Shown: positions 17,626 through 30,286, counted from the first letter of the stretch. The stretch: DNA of 64,000 nt from Pseudomonas psychrophila (GCF_001043005.1 NZ_JYKZ01000001.1:1054001-1118000); one strand, 5' to 3'. The notes: generated by a model not told the origin, from the sequence alone. Numbers and translations: made by a program.

Positions 17626-18147
17626 GTGTATCAACGTGGCATGAGCCTGATTCAGTTACTGCTGGCTCTGATCATCATGGCTATCACAGTCCGATTTGCC
17701 AGCCCGGCCTACAGCGAGCTAACTGAGCATCATCGACGCTTGGTCACTGCGCAGGAATTGGCCAGCAGCCTGCGCAACGCTCGCACTGAGGCACTGCTAC
17801 GTCATCAATACGTGGTGGTTTATGCGCGGGATGAGGACTGGAGCACAGGCTGGAAGACCATTCTGGACTTGAGTGGAGAAGGACATCTCGACAAGAACAA
17901 CCCGATCCTGATCGAGACTCAGAACAGTGAACGCATACCGATTGCGGGTAATACTCCCGTTAAACACTATGTGCGATTCAATCCCCTGGGCGAGCCACTG
18001 CTAAGCCGAGGCGCCTTTCAGGCGGGAACGCTACATATTTGTCAGGCAAAGACTGCGCAGAGCCACCATCAAGTGGTGCTGGCAAAAAGCGGTCGCATCA
18101 GCCTGCGCAGCGATCAGGCTGCACAGGCGTTATGTGCGCCAGCTTAG
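17626..18147 (+). CDS. fimT: GspH/FimT family pseudopilin with Gln at position 5
   Basis: A 173-residue pseudopilin. The GTG at 17626 is preferred to a start at 17512 because AAAGGAGG at 17613-17620 lies just before it and the leader MYQRG is then of normal length. The mature protein starts [16 protein letters not shown], so the almost invariant Glu at +5 is Gln (CAG in place of GAG). The head resembles GspH/Fim[18 protein letters not shown] at about 50-66 is typical. Two Cys (HICQAK, ALCAPA) lie near the C-terminus. FimT-like proteins act in pilus assembly and in DNA uptake in some bacteria. It is convergent with ispH, overlapping its stop by 4 bp. Confidence 0.85.
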   Translation: MYQRGMSLIQLLLALIIMAITVRFASPAYSELTEHHRRLVTAQELASSLRNARTEALLRHQYVVVYARDEDWSTGWKTILDLSGEGHLDKNNPILIETQNSERIPIAGNTPVKHYVRFNPLGEPLLSRGAFQAGTLHICQAKTAQSHHQVVLAKSGRISLRSDQAAQALCAPA

Positions 18148-19091
18148 GTTATGGCGCGAACACGCAGTTCTTTGGGCATGGAGAACGTGACGTTCTCTTC
18201 GCGGCCCGCCAGCTCGTCGGCACCAGTTGCACCCCAGGCATGCAGCTGTTGAATCACGCCACGGACCAGCACTTCAGGGGCTGAAGCGCCCGCCGTGATA
18301 CCAATGCTCTGCACGCCGTCGAACCAGCTTTTTTGCAGGTCTTCGGCGCCATCGATCAGATAGGCCGGGGTCTGCATACGCTCCGCCAGTTCGCGCAGGC
18401 GGTTGGAGTTGGAGCTGTTAGGACTGCCCACCACCAACACTACATCGCACTCATCGGCCAGTTGCTTGACCGCGTCCTGACGGTTTTGCGTTGCGTAGCA
18501 GATGTCGTCCTTGCGAGGCCCGCCTATAGCCGGGAAGCGCGCGCGCAGGGCGTCGATCACACGACTGGTGTCGTCCATCGACAAGGTGGTCTGGGTCACA
18601 AACGCCAGCTTTTCCGGGTTCCTGACCTGCAGATTGGCGACGTCTTTTTCGTCTTCGACCAGATAGATCGCGCCGCCATTAATGGCATCGTACTGACCCA
18701 TCGTGCCTTCGACTTCCGGATGACCGGCATGGCCGATCAGGATGCATTCACGACCGTCACGGCTATAGCGCGCGACCTCGATATGCACTTTGGTCACCAG
18801 CGGGCAGGTGGCGTCAAACACTTTAAGACCACGGCCCGCAGCCTCTGCACGCACGGCCTGGGAAACCCCGTGGGCACTGAAGATCACAATGACGTTGTCC
18901 GGCACCTGGTCCAGCTCTTCGACGAAAATCGCGCCACGGGAGCGCAGATCTTCGACGACAAATTTGTTGTGCACCACTTCGTGGCGAACATAGATAGGCG
19001 GACCGAATACTTCAAGAGCGCGATTGACGATTTCAATCGCACGGTCCACCCCAGCGCAGAAGCCACGGGGGTTGGCGAGTTTAATATGCAT
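18144..19091 (-). CDS. ispH: 4-hydroxy-3-methylbut-2-enyl diphosphate reductase
   Basis: A 315-residue 4Fe-4S enzyme that makes IPP and DMAPP in the last step of the MEP pathway. The three cluster cysteines are in [11 protein letters not shown] (residue 12), [12 protein letters not shown] (about 96) and ICYATQNRQ (about 197). The proton-relay motif HPEVEGTMG and the diphosphate-binding [10 protein letters not shown] are present. It follows fkpB by 65 bp in the ribF-ileS-lspA-fkpB-ispH run. A GC-rich hairpin at 19133-19150 (GCCCGGC-CGCA-GCCGGGC on the plus strand) lies in that spacer but has no T-run. Confidence 0.97.
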   Translation of the reverse strand: MHIKLANPRGFCAGVDRAIEIVNRALEVFGPPIYVRHEVVHNKFVVEDLRSRGAIFVEELDQVPDNVIVIFSAHGVSQAVRAEAAGRGLKVFDATCPLVTKVHIEVARYSRDGRECILIGHAGHPEVEGTMGQYDAINGGAIYLVEDEKDVANLQVRNPEKLAFVTQTTLSMDDTSRVIDALRARFPAIGGPRKDDICYATQNRQDAVKQLADECDVVLVVGSPNSSNSNRLRELAERMQTPAYLIDGAEDLQKSWFDGVQSIGITAGASAPEVLVRGVIQQLHAWGATGADELAGREENVTFSMPKELRVRAIT

Positions 19092-19156
19092 GCTAGGCCT
19101 CGTGGGACGCGCAGAAAAATAATGCCAATCAGGCCCGGCCGCAGCCGGGCACAGAT

Positions 19157-19594
19157 TTACAGCGCTTTAACGTCTTTGATTTCAACATCGAAGGTCAGGG
19201 TCTTGCCTGCCAGCGGGTGATTGAAATCGATGGTTACTTGCTCATCATCAAAGGCTTTGACCACACCCGGAAGCTCGGTGTTGGCCGCGTCGTTGAAAAT
19301 CACCAGCAAGCCTTCCGACAACTCCATGTCCTTGAACTGCGAACGCGGGATAACCTGCACATTTTGCGGGTTAGGCTGGCCGAAAGCGTTTTCCGGAAGG
19401 ATTTCCAGCGTGCGCTTGTCACCAGCCTTGAAACCGAACAACGCCGCTTCAAAACCTGGGAGCAGGCTGCCATCACCGACCTTGAAAGTGGCCGGGGACT
19501 TGTCGAAGGTGCTGTCGACGGTGTCGCCCGTTTCCAGGCGCAACGCGAAGTGCAGAGTGACCTGCGTGTTCTGACCAATACGTTGTTCAGTCAT
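19157..19594 (-). CDS. fkpB: FKBP-type peptidyl-prolyl isomerase, SlpA/FkpB type
   Basis: A 145-residue SlyD-like FKBP. It opens with [18 protein letters not shown], then [17 protein letters not shown] as the conserved active-site strand, followed by an insert-in-flap region (about 70-120) and a final beta strand [12 protein letters not shown]. Such proteins combine prolyl isomerase and chaperone activity. It overlaps the lspA stop by 8 bp, and the position between lspA and ispH is conserved in gamma-proteobacteria. Confidence 0.93.
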   Translation of the reverse strand: MTEQRIGQNTQVTLHFALRLETGDTVDSTFDKSPATFKVGDGSLLPGFEAALFGFKAGDKRTLEILPENAFGQPNPQNVQVIPRSQFKDMELSEGLLVIFNDAANTELPGVVKAFDDEQVTIDFNHPLAGKTLTFDVEIKDVKAL

Positions 19595-20105
19595 GAGCGG
19601 GTTCTCCGGACTTTTTACTTTTGAACATATCCAGTGCCAGCATCACAGCACCTACGCAAATTGCACTGTCGGCGAAGTTGAACGCAGGGAAGTACCAGCG
19701 ATTTTGCCAATGCACCAGAATGAAATCGACCACATGACCATAGGCAATACGGTCATACAGATTACCCAACGCGCCACCCAAAATCAGGGCAAGGGCGATG
19801 GCCAACCAGGTGTCATTGCGCCCCAGACGCTTGAGCCAGACGACCAACACGGCACTGACCACCACTGCAATCAGCGCAAACAGCCATCGCTGCCAGCCGG
19901 CGCTGTCAGCCAGAAAGCTGAAGGCCGCGCCGGTGTTGTAAGCCAGGGTCCAACTGAAGAGATCAGGGATCACCACAATCTGCTGGTACATCTGCAGCGA
20001 GTTGTCGAAGTAGACCTTGCTGGTCAGGTCAATGACCAGAACCAGCACGGTCAACCAGAGCCAGCCCAGGCGCCCGAAGCGCCCGGCAGTACTGGTATTA
20101 GGCAT
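19587..20105 (-). CDS. lspA: Lipoprotein signal peptidase (signal peptidase II)
   Basis: A 172-residue inner-membrane aspartic protease that cleaves prolipoproteins before the lipid-modified Cys. Four membrane segments are visible. Conserved blocks are NTGAAFSFL (about 65-73) and [19 protein letters not shown] (about 115-133), with the catalytic Asp pair in the second block and in [11 protein letters not shown]. The ATG at 20105 overlaps the ileS stop by 8 bp and gives the usual length. An upstream in-frame start at 20144 adds 13 unrelated residues. Confidence 0.96.
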   Translation of the reverse strand: MPNTSTAGRFGRLGWLWLTVLVLVIDLTSKVYFDNSLQMYQQIVVIPDLFSWTLAYNTGAAFSFLADSAGWQRWLFALIAVVVSAVLVVWLKRLGRNDTWLAIALALILGGALGNLYDRIAYGHVVDFILVHWQNRWYFPAFNFADSAICVGAVMLALDMFKSKKSGEPAHD

Positions 20106-22929
20106 AGTGACGTACCTCACCGGTGCCGCTGATGTTGTCGACACAACGACCGCAGATTTCCGGATGTTCCGGATTCACGCCGACGTCTTCACGGCAGTGC
20201 CAGCAACGAGCGCACTTGGCGTGGGCCGACTTGACCACTTTAAGCTTGAGACCGGCGACTTCGGTTACCACGGCATCCACAGGTGCAAGCGAGAACGGTG
20301 CAACGCTGGCAGTGGAGGTGATCAGCACGAAGCGCAGTTCGTTGCTCAGCTTGGACAGGTCAGCTGCCAGCTCATCTTCGGCGAACAAGGTGACTTCAGC
20401 CTGCAAGTTGCCGCCAATAGCCTTGGCTGCGCGCAGGTTTTCCATTTCCTTGTTGACCGCAACCTTGACCGCCATGATCCGTTCCCAGTAGGCGCGATCC
20501 ATCTCGGTGCCTTCAGGCATTTCAGTCAGGCCTTTGTACCAGGTGTTGAGCATCACCGATTCGTTGCGCTCGCCCGGCAGGTATTGCCACAGCTCGTCTG
20601 CGGTGAACGACAGGATCGGCGCGATCCAGCGCACCAGCGCCTCGGAGATGTGGAACAGTGCGGTCTGGCAGGAACGACGGGCCTTGCTGTCGGCACCCGT
20701 GGTGTATTGACGATCCTTGATGATATCAAGGTAGAAACCGCCCAGCTCCTGAACACAGAAGTTGTGCACTTTGGAGTACACGTTCCAGAAGCGGTATTCG
20801 CCGTAATGCAGTTCAAGCTCGCGCTGCAGCAACAGAGCACGATCAACGGCCCAACGGTCCAGTGCCAGCATTTCTTCGGCGGGCAGGATGTCGGTGGCCG
20901 GGTTGAAGCCCGTCAGGTTCGACAGCAGGAAGCGGGCGGTGTTGCGGATACGGCGGTAGGCGTCCGCACTGCGTTGCAAGATTTGGTCGGATACCGCGAT
21001 TTCGCCCGAGTAGTCCGTCGAGGCAACCCACAGACGCATGATGTCGGCGCCCAGGGTGTCGTTGACCTTTTGCGGTGCAATCACGTTGCCCAGGGACTTG
21101 GACATCTTGCGACCCGCTTCGTCCACGGTGAAGCCGTGGGTCAGCAGCTCGCGGTACGGGGCGTGGTTGTCTATGGCGCAACCGGTCAGCAACGAGGAAT
21201 GGAACCAGCCACGGTGCTGGTCGGAACCTTCCAGGTACAAATCTGCACGCGGGCCGGTTTCGTGACCCATAGGGTGCGAACCGCGCAGAACGTGCCAATG
21301 CGTAGTGCCCGAGTCGAACCACACGTCCAGCGTGTCGGTGATTTTGTCGTACAGCGGCGCTTCGTCGCCCAGCAACTCGGCAGCGTCCATCTTGAACCAG
21401 GCTTCGATGCCTTCAACTTCAACGCGCTTGGCCACTTCTTCCATCATTTCGACGGTACGTGGGTGCAGCTCACCGCTTTCCTTGTTCAGGAAGAACGGGA
21501 TCGGCACGCCCCAGTTGCGCTGACGCGAGATGCACCAGTCAGGACGGTTGGCGATCATCGAGTGCAGGCGAGCCTGACCCCATGCCGGAACGAACTGAGT
21601 GTCTTCGATGGCCTTGATCGCACGGGTACGCAAGGTGTCGCCGGTGGTCGGCTGCTTGTCCATACCGATAAACCACTGCGCAGTTGCGCGGTAGATCAGC
21701 GGAGTCTTGTGGCGCCAGCAGTGCATGTAGCTGTGGCTGATGGTCTCTGTGAACATCAACGCACCGGCTTCGATCAGCTTGTCGATGATGTTCTGGTTGG
21801 CCTTCCAGATGAACTGGCCACCGAAGAACTCCAGCGATGGCACATACACGCCGTTGCTTTGCACCGGGTTGATGATGTCATCGTTGACCATGCCATAGGC
21901 TTTGCAGGTCACGAAGTCGTCCACGCCGTATGCCGGGGCGGAGTGAACCACGCCGGTGCCAGCACCCAGCTCAACGTACTCGGCCAGGTAAACTGGCGAC
22001 AGACGGTCGTAGAACGGGTGACGGAAATTGATCAGTTCCAGGGCTGCACCGGTGGTGGTCGCGATGACCGAACCTTGCAGGTTGTAACGAACCAGGCATG
22101 ACTCGACCAGCTCTTCAGCCAGCACCAGCAGCTTGTCACCCACATCGACCAGCGCGTAGGTGAATTCCGGGTGCACGTTGAGCGCCTGGTTGGCCGGGAT
22201 GGTCCACGGGGTGGTGGTCCAGATCACGATCGATGTCGGCTTGCTCAGGGCTGACAGGCCAAAGGCCTCGGCCAGCTTGGCTTCGTCGGCAACCGGGAAC
22301 GCAACATCGATGGCCGCCGATTTTTTGTCCTGGTACTCGACTTCCGCTTCAGCCAGGGCCGAACCGCAATCGAAACACCAGTTCACAGGCTTGAGGCCTT
22401 TAAACACGAAACCGCCCTTGACGATTTCGGCCAAAGCACGGATTTCACCGGCTTCGTTTTTGAAGTCCATGGTTTTGTAAGGGTTGGCGAAGTCACCCAG
22501 AACACCCAAACGGATGAACTCGGCCTTCTGACCCTCGATCTGCTCGGTGGCGTAGGCACGGCACAGCTCGCGGGTTTTATCCGCAGGCAGGTTTTTACCG
22601 TGAGTCACTTCAACCTTGTGCTCAATCGGCAAACCGTGGCAGTCCCAGCCCGGCACGTACGGCGCGTCAAAACCCGACAGGGTCTTGGAGCGGATGATCA
22701 TGTCTTTCAGAATCTTGTTCAGCGCATGACCGATGTGGATCGTGCCGTTGGCGTATGGAGGACCGTCATGAAGTACGAACTTCGGACGATCCTTGCCAAT
22801 CTCGCGCAACTTCCCGTACAGGCCAATGCTGTCCCAGCGCTGCAAAATTTGCGGTTCGCGCTGTGGCAGGCCGGCCTTCATTGGGAAGGCGGTGTCCGGG
22901 AGGTTTAGCGTGGCTTTGTAGTCGGTCAT
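20098..22929 (-). CDS. ileS: Isoleucyl-tRNA synthetase
   Basis: A 943-residue class I aminoacyl-tRNA synthetase. The nucleotide-binding motif HIGH is in [12 protein letters not shown] near residue 65, the KMSKS loop is [10 protein letters not shown] near 605, the editing domain lies between (about 190-410), and a C-terminal zinc finger [12 protein letters not shown]...CGRC closes the protein. Its start overlaps the ribF stop by 4 bp and lspA overlaps its own stop, so ribF-ileS-lspA are translationally coupled. Confidence 0.98.
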   Translation of the reverse strand: MTDYKATLNLPDTAFPMKAGLPQREPQILQRWDSIGLYGKLREIGKDRPKFVLHDGPPYANGTIHIGHALNKILKDMIIRSKTLSGFDAPYVPGWDCHGLPIEHKVEVTHGKNLPADKTRELCRAYATEQIEGQKAEFIRLGVLGDFANPYKTMDFKNEAGEIRALAEIVKGGFVFKGLKPVNWCFDCGSALAEAEVEYQDKKSAAIDVAFPVADEAKLAEAFGLSALSKPTSIVIWTTTPWTIPANQALNVHPEFTYALVDVGDKLLVLAEELVESCLVRYNLQGSVIATTTGAALELINFRHPFYDRLSPVYLAEYVELGAGTGVVHSAPAYGVDDFVTCKAYGMVNDDIINPVQSNGVYVPSLEFFGGQFIWKANQNIIDKLIEAGALMFTETISHSYMHCWRHKTPLIYRATAQWFIGMDKQPTTGDTLRTRAIKAIEDTQFVPAWGQARLHSMIANRPDWCISRQRNWGVPIPFFLNKESGELHPRTVEMMEEVAKRVEVEGIEAWFKMDAAELLGDEAPLYDKITDTLDVWFDSGTTHWHVLRGSHPMGHETGPRADLYLEGSDQHRGWFHSSLLTGCAIDNHAPYRELLTHGFTVDEAGRKMSKSLGNVIAPQKVNDTLGADIMRLWVASTDYSGEIAVSDQILQRSADAYRRIRNTARFLLSNLTGFNPATDILPAEEMLALDRWAVDRALLLQRELELHYGEYRFWNVYSKVHNFCVQELGGFYLDIIKDRQYTTGADSKARRSCQTALFHISEALVRWIAPILSFTADELWQYLPGERNESVMLNTWYKGLTEMPEGTEMDRAYWERIMAVKVAVNKEMENLRAAKAIGGNLQAEVTLFAEDELAADLSKLSNELRFVLITSTASVAPFSLAPVDAVVTEVAGLKLKVVKSAHAKCARCWHCREDVGVNPEHPEICGRCVDNISGTGEVRHYA

Positions 22930-23876
22930 TTCAGGCTCTTTTTAAGCGGTTGACCCAGCCAATAGGCTCGGGCGGCGGCGACGTCCGCATTGATCGCCGT
23001 CTTGAGCGCCTCCAGGGAGGCGAAACGCTGCTCATCACGCAGCTTGTGGTGGAATGCCACGGTCAATCGCCGGCCATACACATCACCGGCGAAATCCAAT
23101 AGATGTACTTCAAGATGGGCGCTGCCATCTCCTGCTACGGTTGGCCTGACGCCAATATTGGCGACGCCGGGCCAGGTTTTACCATCGATTTCAATGCTGA
23201 CCAGATACACCCCGGTCAACGGAACACGACGACGCTTGAGCTGGATATTGGCGGTTGGAGTGCCCAACTGCCGCGCCAGTTTCTGCCCGTGCAATACCCT
23301 GCCAGTAATTTGGAAAGGGCGCCCCAACAAACGTTCTGCGAGGGAGAAATCTGCATCAGCCAAGGCATCACGCACCTTGGTGCTGCTGATTCTTACACCT
23401 TCAAGTTCGACAGTTTGCGCCGCCTCGACGGTAAAGCCCTGCATCTGGCCTGCCTGCTGCAAAAAGTCGAAGTCGCCCACGCGGTCGCAGCCAAAACGGA
23501 AGTCGTCACCGACCTCCAGATGCTGCACACCCAGGCCATCAACCAGAATGGTATCGACGAACTCGGCCGCACTGAGCTTGCACAGGCGTTGGTTGAACGC
23601 CAGGCACAGCACCCGATCAACCCCGGCGTCGGCCAACAGTTGCAGCTTGTCGCGCAACCGGGCCAGACGGGCCGGAGCCGTATCCGGGTTGAAGAACTCG
23701 CGCGGCTGCGGCTCAAAAATCACCACGCAGCTGGGCACGCCCAACTCCAGCGCACGTTCACGCAGCCGGCCCAGGATAGCCTGGTGACCACGGTGTACAC
23801 CGTCAAAGTTGCCAATAGTGGCGACGCAGCCCCGATGCTGGGGCCGCAGATTGTGAAGGCCTAGAACCAGCTGCAT
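22926..23876 (-). CDS. ribF: Bifunctional riboflavin kinase/FMN adenylyltransferase
   Basis: A 316-residue enzyme that makes FMN and then FAD from riboflavin. The N-terminal adenylyltransferase domain has [11 protein letters not shown] near residue 22 and SSTKVRDAL at about 158. The C-terminal riboflavin kinase domain holds GTPTANIQL (about 200) and GVYLVSI. The ATG at 23876 gives [12 protein letters not shown] and the family length. An ORF extension to 23951 is not credible. It is the first gene of the ribF-ileS-lspA-fkpB-ispH run and lies 118 bp from the murJ stop. Confidence 0.96.
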   Translation of the reverse strand: MQLVLGLHNLRPQHRGCVATIGNFDGVHRGHQAILGRLRERALELGVPSCVVIFEPQPREFFNPDTAPARLARLRDKLQLLADAGVDRVLCLAFNQRLCKLSAAEFVDTILVDGLGVQHLEVGDDFRFGCDRVGDFDFLQQAGQMQGFTVEAAQTVELEGVRISSTKVRDALADADFSLAERLLGRPFQITGRVLHGQKLARQLGTPTANIQLKRRRVPLTGVYLVSIEIDGKTWPGVANIGVRPTVAGDGSAHLEVHLLDFAGDVYGRRLTVAFHHKLRDEQRFASLEALKTAINADVAAARAYWLGQPLKKSLK

Positions 23877-23994
23877 AACGCGCTTCTTGCTCATAAAGTG
23901 GTCGATTATAACCACACCCGGCCCGGTACGACAGGCAACAGCACAAGGCAAATCAGGTCAATTCGACAAAATAGACGTCTGACCTGCAATTACC

Positions 23995-25533
23995 CTACAT
24001 AAGAGACTTGCGTGCGAAATCCTTCAAACGCAGGCCCAGCAGCAGCAGCGTGCCGAAATAAGCCAGCACACCCGCAATGACCAGACCGCCCAGACGGATA
24101 AACCGCTCCAGCATATTGCCGTGATCCCAGGCAGGCATCAGCTGCATCAAACCCAGCAGTACCGCAGACATCACGAGCACTGCCAACACCAGCTTGAACA
24201 GGTACTTAGTCCAGCCCGGCTGCGCGACAAACAGCTTTTGCCGACGCATCTGCCAGAACAGCAAGCCGGCATTGATACAGGCACCCACGCTAATGGCCAA
24301 CGCCAAACCGGCGTGCTGCAACGGCCCAATAAATACCAGGTTGAGCAACTGAGTCACCACCAGGGTAAAAATCGCGATTTTCACCGGCGTACGAATGTTT
24401 TGTTGCGCATAAAAGCCCGGCGCCAGGACCTTGATCATGATAATCCCGAGCAACCCAAGCGAATACGCGATCAATGCACGCTGGGTCATGGCCGCATCAA
24501 AGGCGGTGAACTGACCGTACTGGAACAGCGAAACGGTGAGCGGCTCGGACAAAATGGCCAACGCCAACGAGCACGGCAGCACCAATACAAAGCACAGTCT
24601 CAAGCCCCAATCGAGTATCCGCGAATATTCCTGACGATCTTTGTTGGCGTAGGTTTTGGACAGGGTCGGCAACAGGATCGTCCCGAGCGCCACGCCCAGC
24701 ACACCTGATGGCAATTCCATCAAGCGGTCTGCGTAGTACATCCAGGACACGGAGCCTGCGACAAGAAATGAAGCAAAGATCGTATTGATGATCAGCGAAA
24801 TCTGACTGACCGAGACACCGATAATGGCTGGCACCATGTGCTTCATCACCCGCCAGACCCCGCTGTCACGCAGATTGAGGCGCGGCAGCACCAGCATGCC
24901 GATTTTCTTCAGATGAGGCAGCTGGAACAGCAACTGGGCCAGACCGCCGACCAGCACCGCCCAACCCAGCGCCATGATCGGCGGATCGAAATACGGCGTC
25001 AGGAACAGCGCAAAAATGATCATGCTGACATTGAGTAGGGTCGGCACAAAGGCCGGCACTGCAAAACGGTTCCAGGTATTGAGGATTGCCCCCGCCAGCG
25101 ATGACAGCGAGATCAGCAATATATAAGGGAACGTGACCCGGAGCATGTCACTGGTCAGCTCGAATTTTTCCGGGGTCGTGGCAAAGCCCGGGGCGGTCGC
25201 CCAGATGACCCATGGAGCTGCCACCATGCCCAGTACGGTCACAATGGCCAGTGCCAGGGTTAAAAGCCCGGCGACATACGCGACAAATGTACGGGCCGCC
25301 TCATCGCCCTGCTGGCTTTTGTATCCCGCCAGAATCGGCACAAACGCCTGGGAAAAAGCACCCTCGGCGAAAATCCTGCGCAGCAGATTTGGCAGTTTGA
25401 AAGCAATAAAGAACGCATCCGTGGCCATGCCAGCACCAAAGGCGCGCGCAATAATGGTGTCGCGAATGAAGCCCAGAACCCTGGAAATCATGGTGATTGA
25501 GCTGACGGCAGCCAACGACTTGAGCAGGTTCAT
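23995..25533 (-). CDS. murJ: Lipid II flippase MurJ (MviN)
   Basis: A 512-residue polytopic membrane protein of the MOP superfamily with about 14 hydrophobic segments, essential for moving lipid II across the inner membrane. The N-terminus reads [20 protein letters not shown], then [19 protein letters not shown] and [18 protein letters not shown], all typical of MurJ, with the functionally important Arg residues in RVLGFIRD and LLRRIFAEG. It is divergent from rpsT and followed in the same direction by ribF. Confidence 0.97.
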   Translation of the reverse strand: MNLLKSLAAVSSITMISRVLGFIRDTIIARAFGAGMATDAFFIAFKLPNLLRRIFAEGAFSQAFVPILAGYKSQQGDEAARTFVAYVAGLLTLALAIVTVLGMVAAPWVIWATAPGFATTPEKFELTSDMLRVTFPYILLISLSSLAGAILNTWNRFAVPAFVPTLLNVSMIIFALFLTPYFDPPIMALGWAVLVGGLAQLLFQLPHLKKIGMLVLPRLNLRDSGVWRVMKHMVPAIIGVSVSQISLIINTIFASFLVAGSVSWMYYADRLMELPSGVLGVALGTILLPTLSKTYANKDRQEYSRILDWGLRLCFVLVLPCSLALAILSEPLTVSLFQYGQFTAFDAAMTQRALIAYSLGLLGIIMIKVLAPGFYAQQNIRTPVKIAIFTLVVTQLLNLVFIGPLQHAGLALAISVGACINAGLLFWQMRRQKLFVAQPGWTKYLFKLVLAVLVMSAVLLGLMQLMPAWDHGNMLERFIRLGGLVIAGVLAYFGTLLLLGLRLKDFARKSLM

Positions 25534-25702
25534 TGAAAGAGTTTTTGCCTATAGAGAAAGAGCAGGCGAACAAAGCGCCCACTTATGCGATACTGCGCGC
25601 CGCAACAGCACAGAGCCAAGCTCGCGAGTTTACAGGTCAAGCGCCGGAAATAAATATCCCGTCTGCCTCGATCCACCACTCAGCGGATCGCATCAAACGC
25701 CC

Positions 25703-25731
25703 TTGACAAGAGTTCTCGTCATCGGCATGAT
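25703..25731 (+). promoter_or_regulatory. Sigma-70 promoter of rpsT
   Basis: TTGACA (25703-25708), a 17-nt spacer and CATGAT (25726-25731) lie 53 bp before the rpsT start. The -10 is a weak match and the -35 is perfect. Confidence 0.65.
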
Positions 25732-25783
25732 TCGCGGCCTATTTTGTTTGTTATTTCCCAAAAGTCTTTCGAGGAGCTCGACG

Positions 25784-26062
25784 GTGGCCAACACACCTTC
25801 CGCCAAAAAACGTGCAAAACAGGCTGAGACGCGTCGCAGCCACAACGCCAGCCTGCGTTCCATGGTTCGTACCTACATCAAGAATGTAGTTAAGGCCATC
25901 GACGCAAAAGACGCTGCTAAAGCGCAAGCTGCTTATGTTCTGGCTGTTCCTGTTATCGACCGTATGGCCGATAAAGGTATCATCCACAAGAACAAAGCTG
26001 CTCGCCATAAGAGCCGCCTGAATGGCCACGTCAAGGCTTTGAACCTTGCGACTGCCGCTTAA
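25784..26062 (+). CDS. rpsT: 30S ribosomal protein S20
   Basis: A 92-residue, strongly basic helical primary 16S rRNA-binding protein. It starts at GTG 25784 after GAGGAG (25771-25776), giving [17 protein letters not shown], the family N-terminus. [15 protein letters not shown] and [17 protein letters not shown] are conserved. An upstream extension to 25133 is an artefact. GTG (or other weak) starts are usual for rpsT and allow autoregulation of translation. It is transcribed alone between promoter 25703-25731 and terminator 26077-26106. Confidence 0.97.
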   Translation: MANTPSAKKRAKQAETRRSHNASLRSMVRTYIKNVVKAIDAKDAAKAQAAYVLAVPVIDRMADKGIIHKNKAARHKSRLNGHVKALNLATAA

Positions 26063-26076
26063 GCGATAAGCTTTTT

Positions 26077-26106
26077 AAAAAACCGACCTCAGGGTCGGTT
26101 TTTTAT
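26077..26106 (+). terminator. Intrinsic terminator of rpsT
   Basis: The hairpin AACCGACC-TCAG-GGTCGGTT is flanked by an A-run and followed by a T-run, 19 bp after the stop. Confidence 0.93.
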
Positions 26107-26145
26107 TGCCTGTGATTTGCCCCCTTCTGAACACAACGCTCACCC

Positions 26146-26262
26146 TGTAGCCGCTGACGAGCGTAGCGAGGCTGGTCCGAGCGCGAAGCGGTCGCATTCC
26201 GACAACCTGCGCACCCCCCAATGAGCGCACCCTACGGCCTTGCGACGCTCGTCAGCGACTAC
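26146..26262. repeat. REP-like inverted element, GTAGCCGCTG family
   Basis: TGTAGCCGCTGACGAGCGTAG at the left is inverted at the right as CTCGTCAGCGACTACA. The inner part carries a further short palindrome (TCCGAGCGCGAAGCGGTCGC). It lies between the rpsT and creA terminators with no gene. Confidence 0.75.
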
Positions 26263-26298
26263 AAAAACGTCAAAGCACCAACACAGTAAAAAATCGGC

Positions 26299-26326
26299 AA
26301 AAAAAAGCTGCGATGACCGCAGCTCT
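26299..26326 (-). terminator. Intrinsic terminator of creA
   Basis: On the minus strand AGCTGCG-GTCAT-CGCAGCT is followed by a run of T, 15 bp after the creA stop. Confidence 0.88.
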
Positions 26327-26339
26327 TTTATTGGGAACG

Positions 26340-26801
26340 TTACTCGTGTGCCCACGGCAAAATCGGGATCGCCGTGACTGCGTTCTGCGGGCTGCCTTCG
26401 ATCAGACGATCGCTATACACCAGATACACCAGCGTATTGCGCTTCTTGTCGAGGAAACGCACAACCTGCATGGTCTTGAACACCAAGGACGTGCGCTCCT
26501 TGAACACCTCCTCACCATCCTTGAGCTCACCCTTGAAGCTGATCGGCCCGGTCTGACGGCATGCAATCGATGCTTCGGCGCGATCCTCAGCCAACCCCAG
26601 CCCACCTTTCATCCCGCCCGTCTTGGCGCGAGACAAGTAACAGGTCACACCCTCAACCTTCGGATCATCGAACGCCTCAACCACAATTCGATCATTCGGC
26701 CCGACAAATTTGAACACGGTCGATACCGTGCCGATTTCTTCGGCCGACGCCAGCAACGGCACCGCCAGCATCAACCCCAATAAACCGCCAATCAAGCGCA
26801 T
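26340..26801 (-). CDS. creA: CreA family protein
   Basis: A 153-residue exported protein of the CreA family (E. coli CreA has 157 residues). The signal peptide [20 protein letters not shown] is cleaved before [34 protein letters not shown] and IACRQTG contain the two conserved Cys. Function is unknown, and the name comes from linkage to creBCD in E. coli, which is not the case here. The ATG at 26801 starts the signal peptide and lies 14 bp downstream of the proB stop, so it is probably the last gene of the proB message. Confidence 0.92.
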   Translation of the reverse strand: MRLIGGLLGLMLAVPLLASAEEIGTVSTVFKFVGPNDRIVVEAFDDPKVEGVTCYLSRAKTGGMKGGLGLAEDRAEASIACRQTGPISFKGELKDGEEVFKERTSLVFKTMQVVRFLDKKRNTLVYLVYSDRLIEGSPQNAVTAIPILPWAHE

Positions 26802-26815
26802 GTCACACCTCACAT

Positions 26816-27934
26816 TCAAACCAGGATCAGGTTATCGCGGTGAACCAACTCCGGCTCAGCCATATACCCCAACAGACCGACAATCGCATCCGACGACTGC
26901 CCAATAATTTTTTGCGCCTCTGCGGCACTGTAGTTAGCCAGACCGCGGGCAATCTCTCGTCCGTCCGGAGCCACACAAACGACCATCTCACCACGACGGA
27001 AACCACCCTGAACCGCCTTGACCCCTACCGGCAGCAAGCTTTTATTGCCCTTGGACAAGGCCGCAACCGCACCTTCATCCAGCACCAGCGTGCCGCGGGT
27101 TTGCAGATGCCCGGCCAGCCACTGCTTGCGCGCCGCCAGCAGACCGCGCTCAGGAGACAGCAACGTACCCAGACGCTCACCAGCCTTCAGACGATCCAGC
27201 ACCCGCTCAAGCCGCCCGCCCACGATGATGGTATGCGCACCCGAACGCGCTGCCAGACGCGCTGCCCGCAATTTTGTCTGCATACCACCACGCCCCAGCG
27301 CCCCCCCCGTGCCACCTGCTACCGCGTCCAGCGCAGGATCGTCGGCACGTGCCTCGTAGATCATTTTCGCATCAGGGTTATTGCGCGGATCAGCATCAAA
27401 CATGCCGTCGCGGTCAGTCAGAATCACCAGCAGATCCGCCTCGACCAGATTGGCCACCAGCGCCGCCAGCGTATCGTTGTCACCGAAGCGGATCTCGTCC
27501 GTAACCACCGTGTCATTTTCATTAATAACCGGGATCACGCCCAACTCCACCAGCGCACGCAAGGTGCTGCGGGCGTTGAGATAACGCTTGCGATCAGACA
27601 GATCATCATGGGTTAGCAAGATTTGTGCGGTATGCCGGGAGTGCTCGGCAAAGCTCGACTCCCAGGCCTGCACCAGGCCCATCTGGCCAATGGCCGCAGC
27701 CGCTTGCAGTTCGTGCATGGCACTCGGTCGCACCGTCCAGCCCAAGCGACTCATCCCGGCCGCAACCGCACCCGAAGACACCAGCACCAGCTCAACGCCA
27801 GCCTCGTGCAACGCCACCATCTGCTCAACCCAGACTCCCATCGCTGCGCGATCCAGGCCTTTGCCATCCGCTGTCAGCAACGCACTGCCGATCTTAACAA
27901 CCCAGCGCTGCGCACCCGTCACCTTGCTCCGCAT
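26816..27934 (-). CDS. proB: Glutamate 5-kinase
   Basis: A 372-residue enzyme that phosphorylates glutamate in the first step of proline synthesis. The amino acid kinase domain has [38 protein letters not shown] and [15 protein letters not shown], and a C-terminal PUA domain covers about 275-372. The ATG at 27934 gives [16 protein letters not shown], the family N-terminus. Two more in-frame ATG codons lie directly upstream. It follows obgE after a terminator (28013-28038), so it may be partly uncoupled from the ribosomal operon. Confidence 0.96.
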   Translation of the reverse strand: MRSKVTGAQRWVVKIGSALLTADGKGLDRAAMGVWVEQMVALHEAGVELVLVSSGAVAAGMSRLGWTVRPSAMHELQAAAAIGQMGLVQAWESSFAEHSRHTAQILLTHDDLSDRKRYLNARSTLRALVELGVIPVINENDTVVTDEIRFGDNDTLAALVANLVEADLLVILTDRDGMFDADPRNNPDAKMIYEARADDPALDAVAGGTGGALGRGGMQTKLRAARLAARSGAHTIIVGGRLERVLDRLKAGERLGTLLSPERGLLAARKQWLAGHLQTRGTLVLDEGAVAALSKGNKSLLPVGVKAVQGGFRRGEMVVCVAPDGREIARGLANYSAAEAQKIIGQSSDAIVGLLGYMAEPELVHRDNLILV

Positions 27935-28012
27935 CATCATCCAACCTATGCCTGAGAGCAGCGCGACCGAGCGCTACCCATGGAATTATTTTTGATTACC
28001 AATTCGTAGATG

Positions 28013-28038
28013 CTAAAACGCCGCTCATTGAGCGGCGC
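28013..28038 (-). terminator. Intrinsic terminator of obgE
   Basis: On the minus strand CGCCGCTC-AAT-GAGCGGCG is followed by TTTTA, 20 bp after the obgE stop. Confidence 0.82.
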
Positions 28039-28057
28039 TGTAGTTTACTGCAACGAA

Positions 28058-29302
<1,245 letters not shown>

Positions 29303-29436
29303 TCATCAGGACGAGCCGATAAAAACCAAGACATAAGACTCTTGCAAAAATGAGCGCAGCGACCTCAATCAACGACCGTAAAAACCAGCGCCAGCAGCCC
29401 ATACAAACAGTTTTGCAAGAGACTCACCCCACAAAC

Positions 29437-29466
29437 GAAAAAGCCCCGTCGCAAGACAGGGCTCTT
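29437..29466 (-). terminator. Intrinsic terminator of rplU-rpmA
   Basis: On the minus strand AGCCCTGTC-TTGC-GACGGGGCT (one G-T pair) is followed by TTTTTC, about 16 bp after the rpmA stop. Confidence 0.85.
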
Positions 29467-29481
29467 CCAGCTACCAAGCTA

Positions 29482-29757
29482 TTACGCCGCGACGACTGCA
29501 GTCTTCGGAACGATGCTTACATAGCGACGACCGAAGGCGCCTTTAACCTGGAACTTGATCACGCCTTCCACTTTCGCGAACAGGGTGTGATCTTTGCCCA
29601 TACCAACGCCGTAGCCAGCGTGGAATTGGGTGCCGCGCTGACGCACGATGATGTTGCCCGGAATGATAGCCTGGCCGCCATACATCTTCACGCCAAGGCG
29701 TTTGGCTTCTGAGTCGCGACCGTTACGGGTACTACCACCAGCTTTTTTGTGTGCCAT
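29482..29757 (-). CDS. rpmA: 50S ribosomal protein L27
   Basis: A 91-residue protein near the peptidyl transferase centre. It begins [20 protein letters not shown], with no N-terminal extension needing cleavage as in Firmicutes, followed by [10 protein letters not shown] and [10 protein letters not shown]. It is the second gene after rplU (34-bp gap). Confidence 0.97.
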   Translation of the reverse strand: MAHKKAGGSTRNGRDSEAKRLGVKMYGGQAIIPGNIIVRQRGTQFHAGYGVGMGKDHTLFAKVEGVIKFQVKGAFGRRYVSIVPKTAVVAA

Positions 29758-29791
29758 GAGTCAATTCTCCTAGTGAGGAATTAGGCTGAAA

Positions 29792-30106
29792 TTAAGCCTG
29801 AATACCGGTGATTTTGATCTCGGTGTACCACTGGCGGTGGCCCATACGCTTCATGTGGTGCTTACGACGACGGAACTTGATGATGCGGATTTTATCGTGA
29901 CGACCTTGGGAGATCACTTCAGCAACAACAGTGGCGCCAGGAACAACTGGAGCGCCGATGTTTACGTCGTCGCCATTGGCGACCAACAGAACGCGATCAA
30001 AAGTTACGGATTCGCCGGTAGCGATTTCCAGTTTTTCGATCTTCAGGTATTCACCTGGAGCTACTTTGTATTGCTTGCCACCAGTAACGATTACTGCGTA
30101 CGACAT
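29792..30106 (-). CDS. rplU: 50S ribosomal protein L21
   Basis: A 104-residue 23S rRNA-binding protein. It begins [20 protein letters not shown] and ends with [20 protein letters not shown], the conserved L21 signature. The ATG at 30106 follows GGAGAAAT and gives the family length. An upstream open extension to 30268 runs into the promoter and is not coding. It is the first gene of the rplU-rpmA operon, driven from 30240-30268. Confidence 0.97.
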   Translation of the reverse strand: MSYAVIVTGGKQYKVAPGEYLKIEKLEIATGESVTFDRVLLVANGDDVNIGAPVVPGATVVAEVISQGRHDKIRIIKFRRRKHHMKRMGHRQWYTEIKITGIQA

Positions 30107-30239
30107 GGTATTTCTCCGATAATCCTGCTCACCCAGCGCTTTATAGGTAAAGGTATTGGCTGGCATGGCTGCATGGGGCTGGAACGGCCCAAGTGCAATT
30201 GCGTAAGGCAGGTGCTGCCCAGGAAGTTCAGGGTGCGCG

Positions 30240-30268
30240 ATTGTACGCAAGCCATGCCGGGGTTGCAA
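30240..30268 (-). promoter_or_regulatory. Sigma-70 promoter of rplU-rpmA
   Basis: On the minus strand TTGCAA (30268-30263), a 17-nt spacer and TACAAT (30245-30240) lie about 134 bp before the rplU start. Its -35 is 18 bp from the -35 of the divergent ispB promoter. Confidence 0.8.
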
Positions 30269-30286
30269 GGGGCCGTCTATCGCGCC

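Noticed and set aside
20017..22101. 694-codon open frame on the plus strand
   Set aside because: It lies entirely antisense to lspA-ileS. The sequence is a compositional shadow of a G+C-rich coding strand, and the protein has no family signature.
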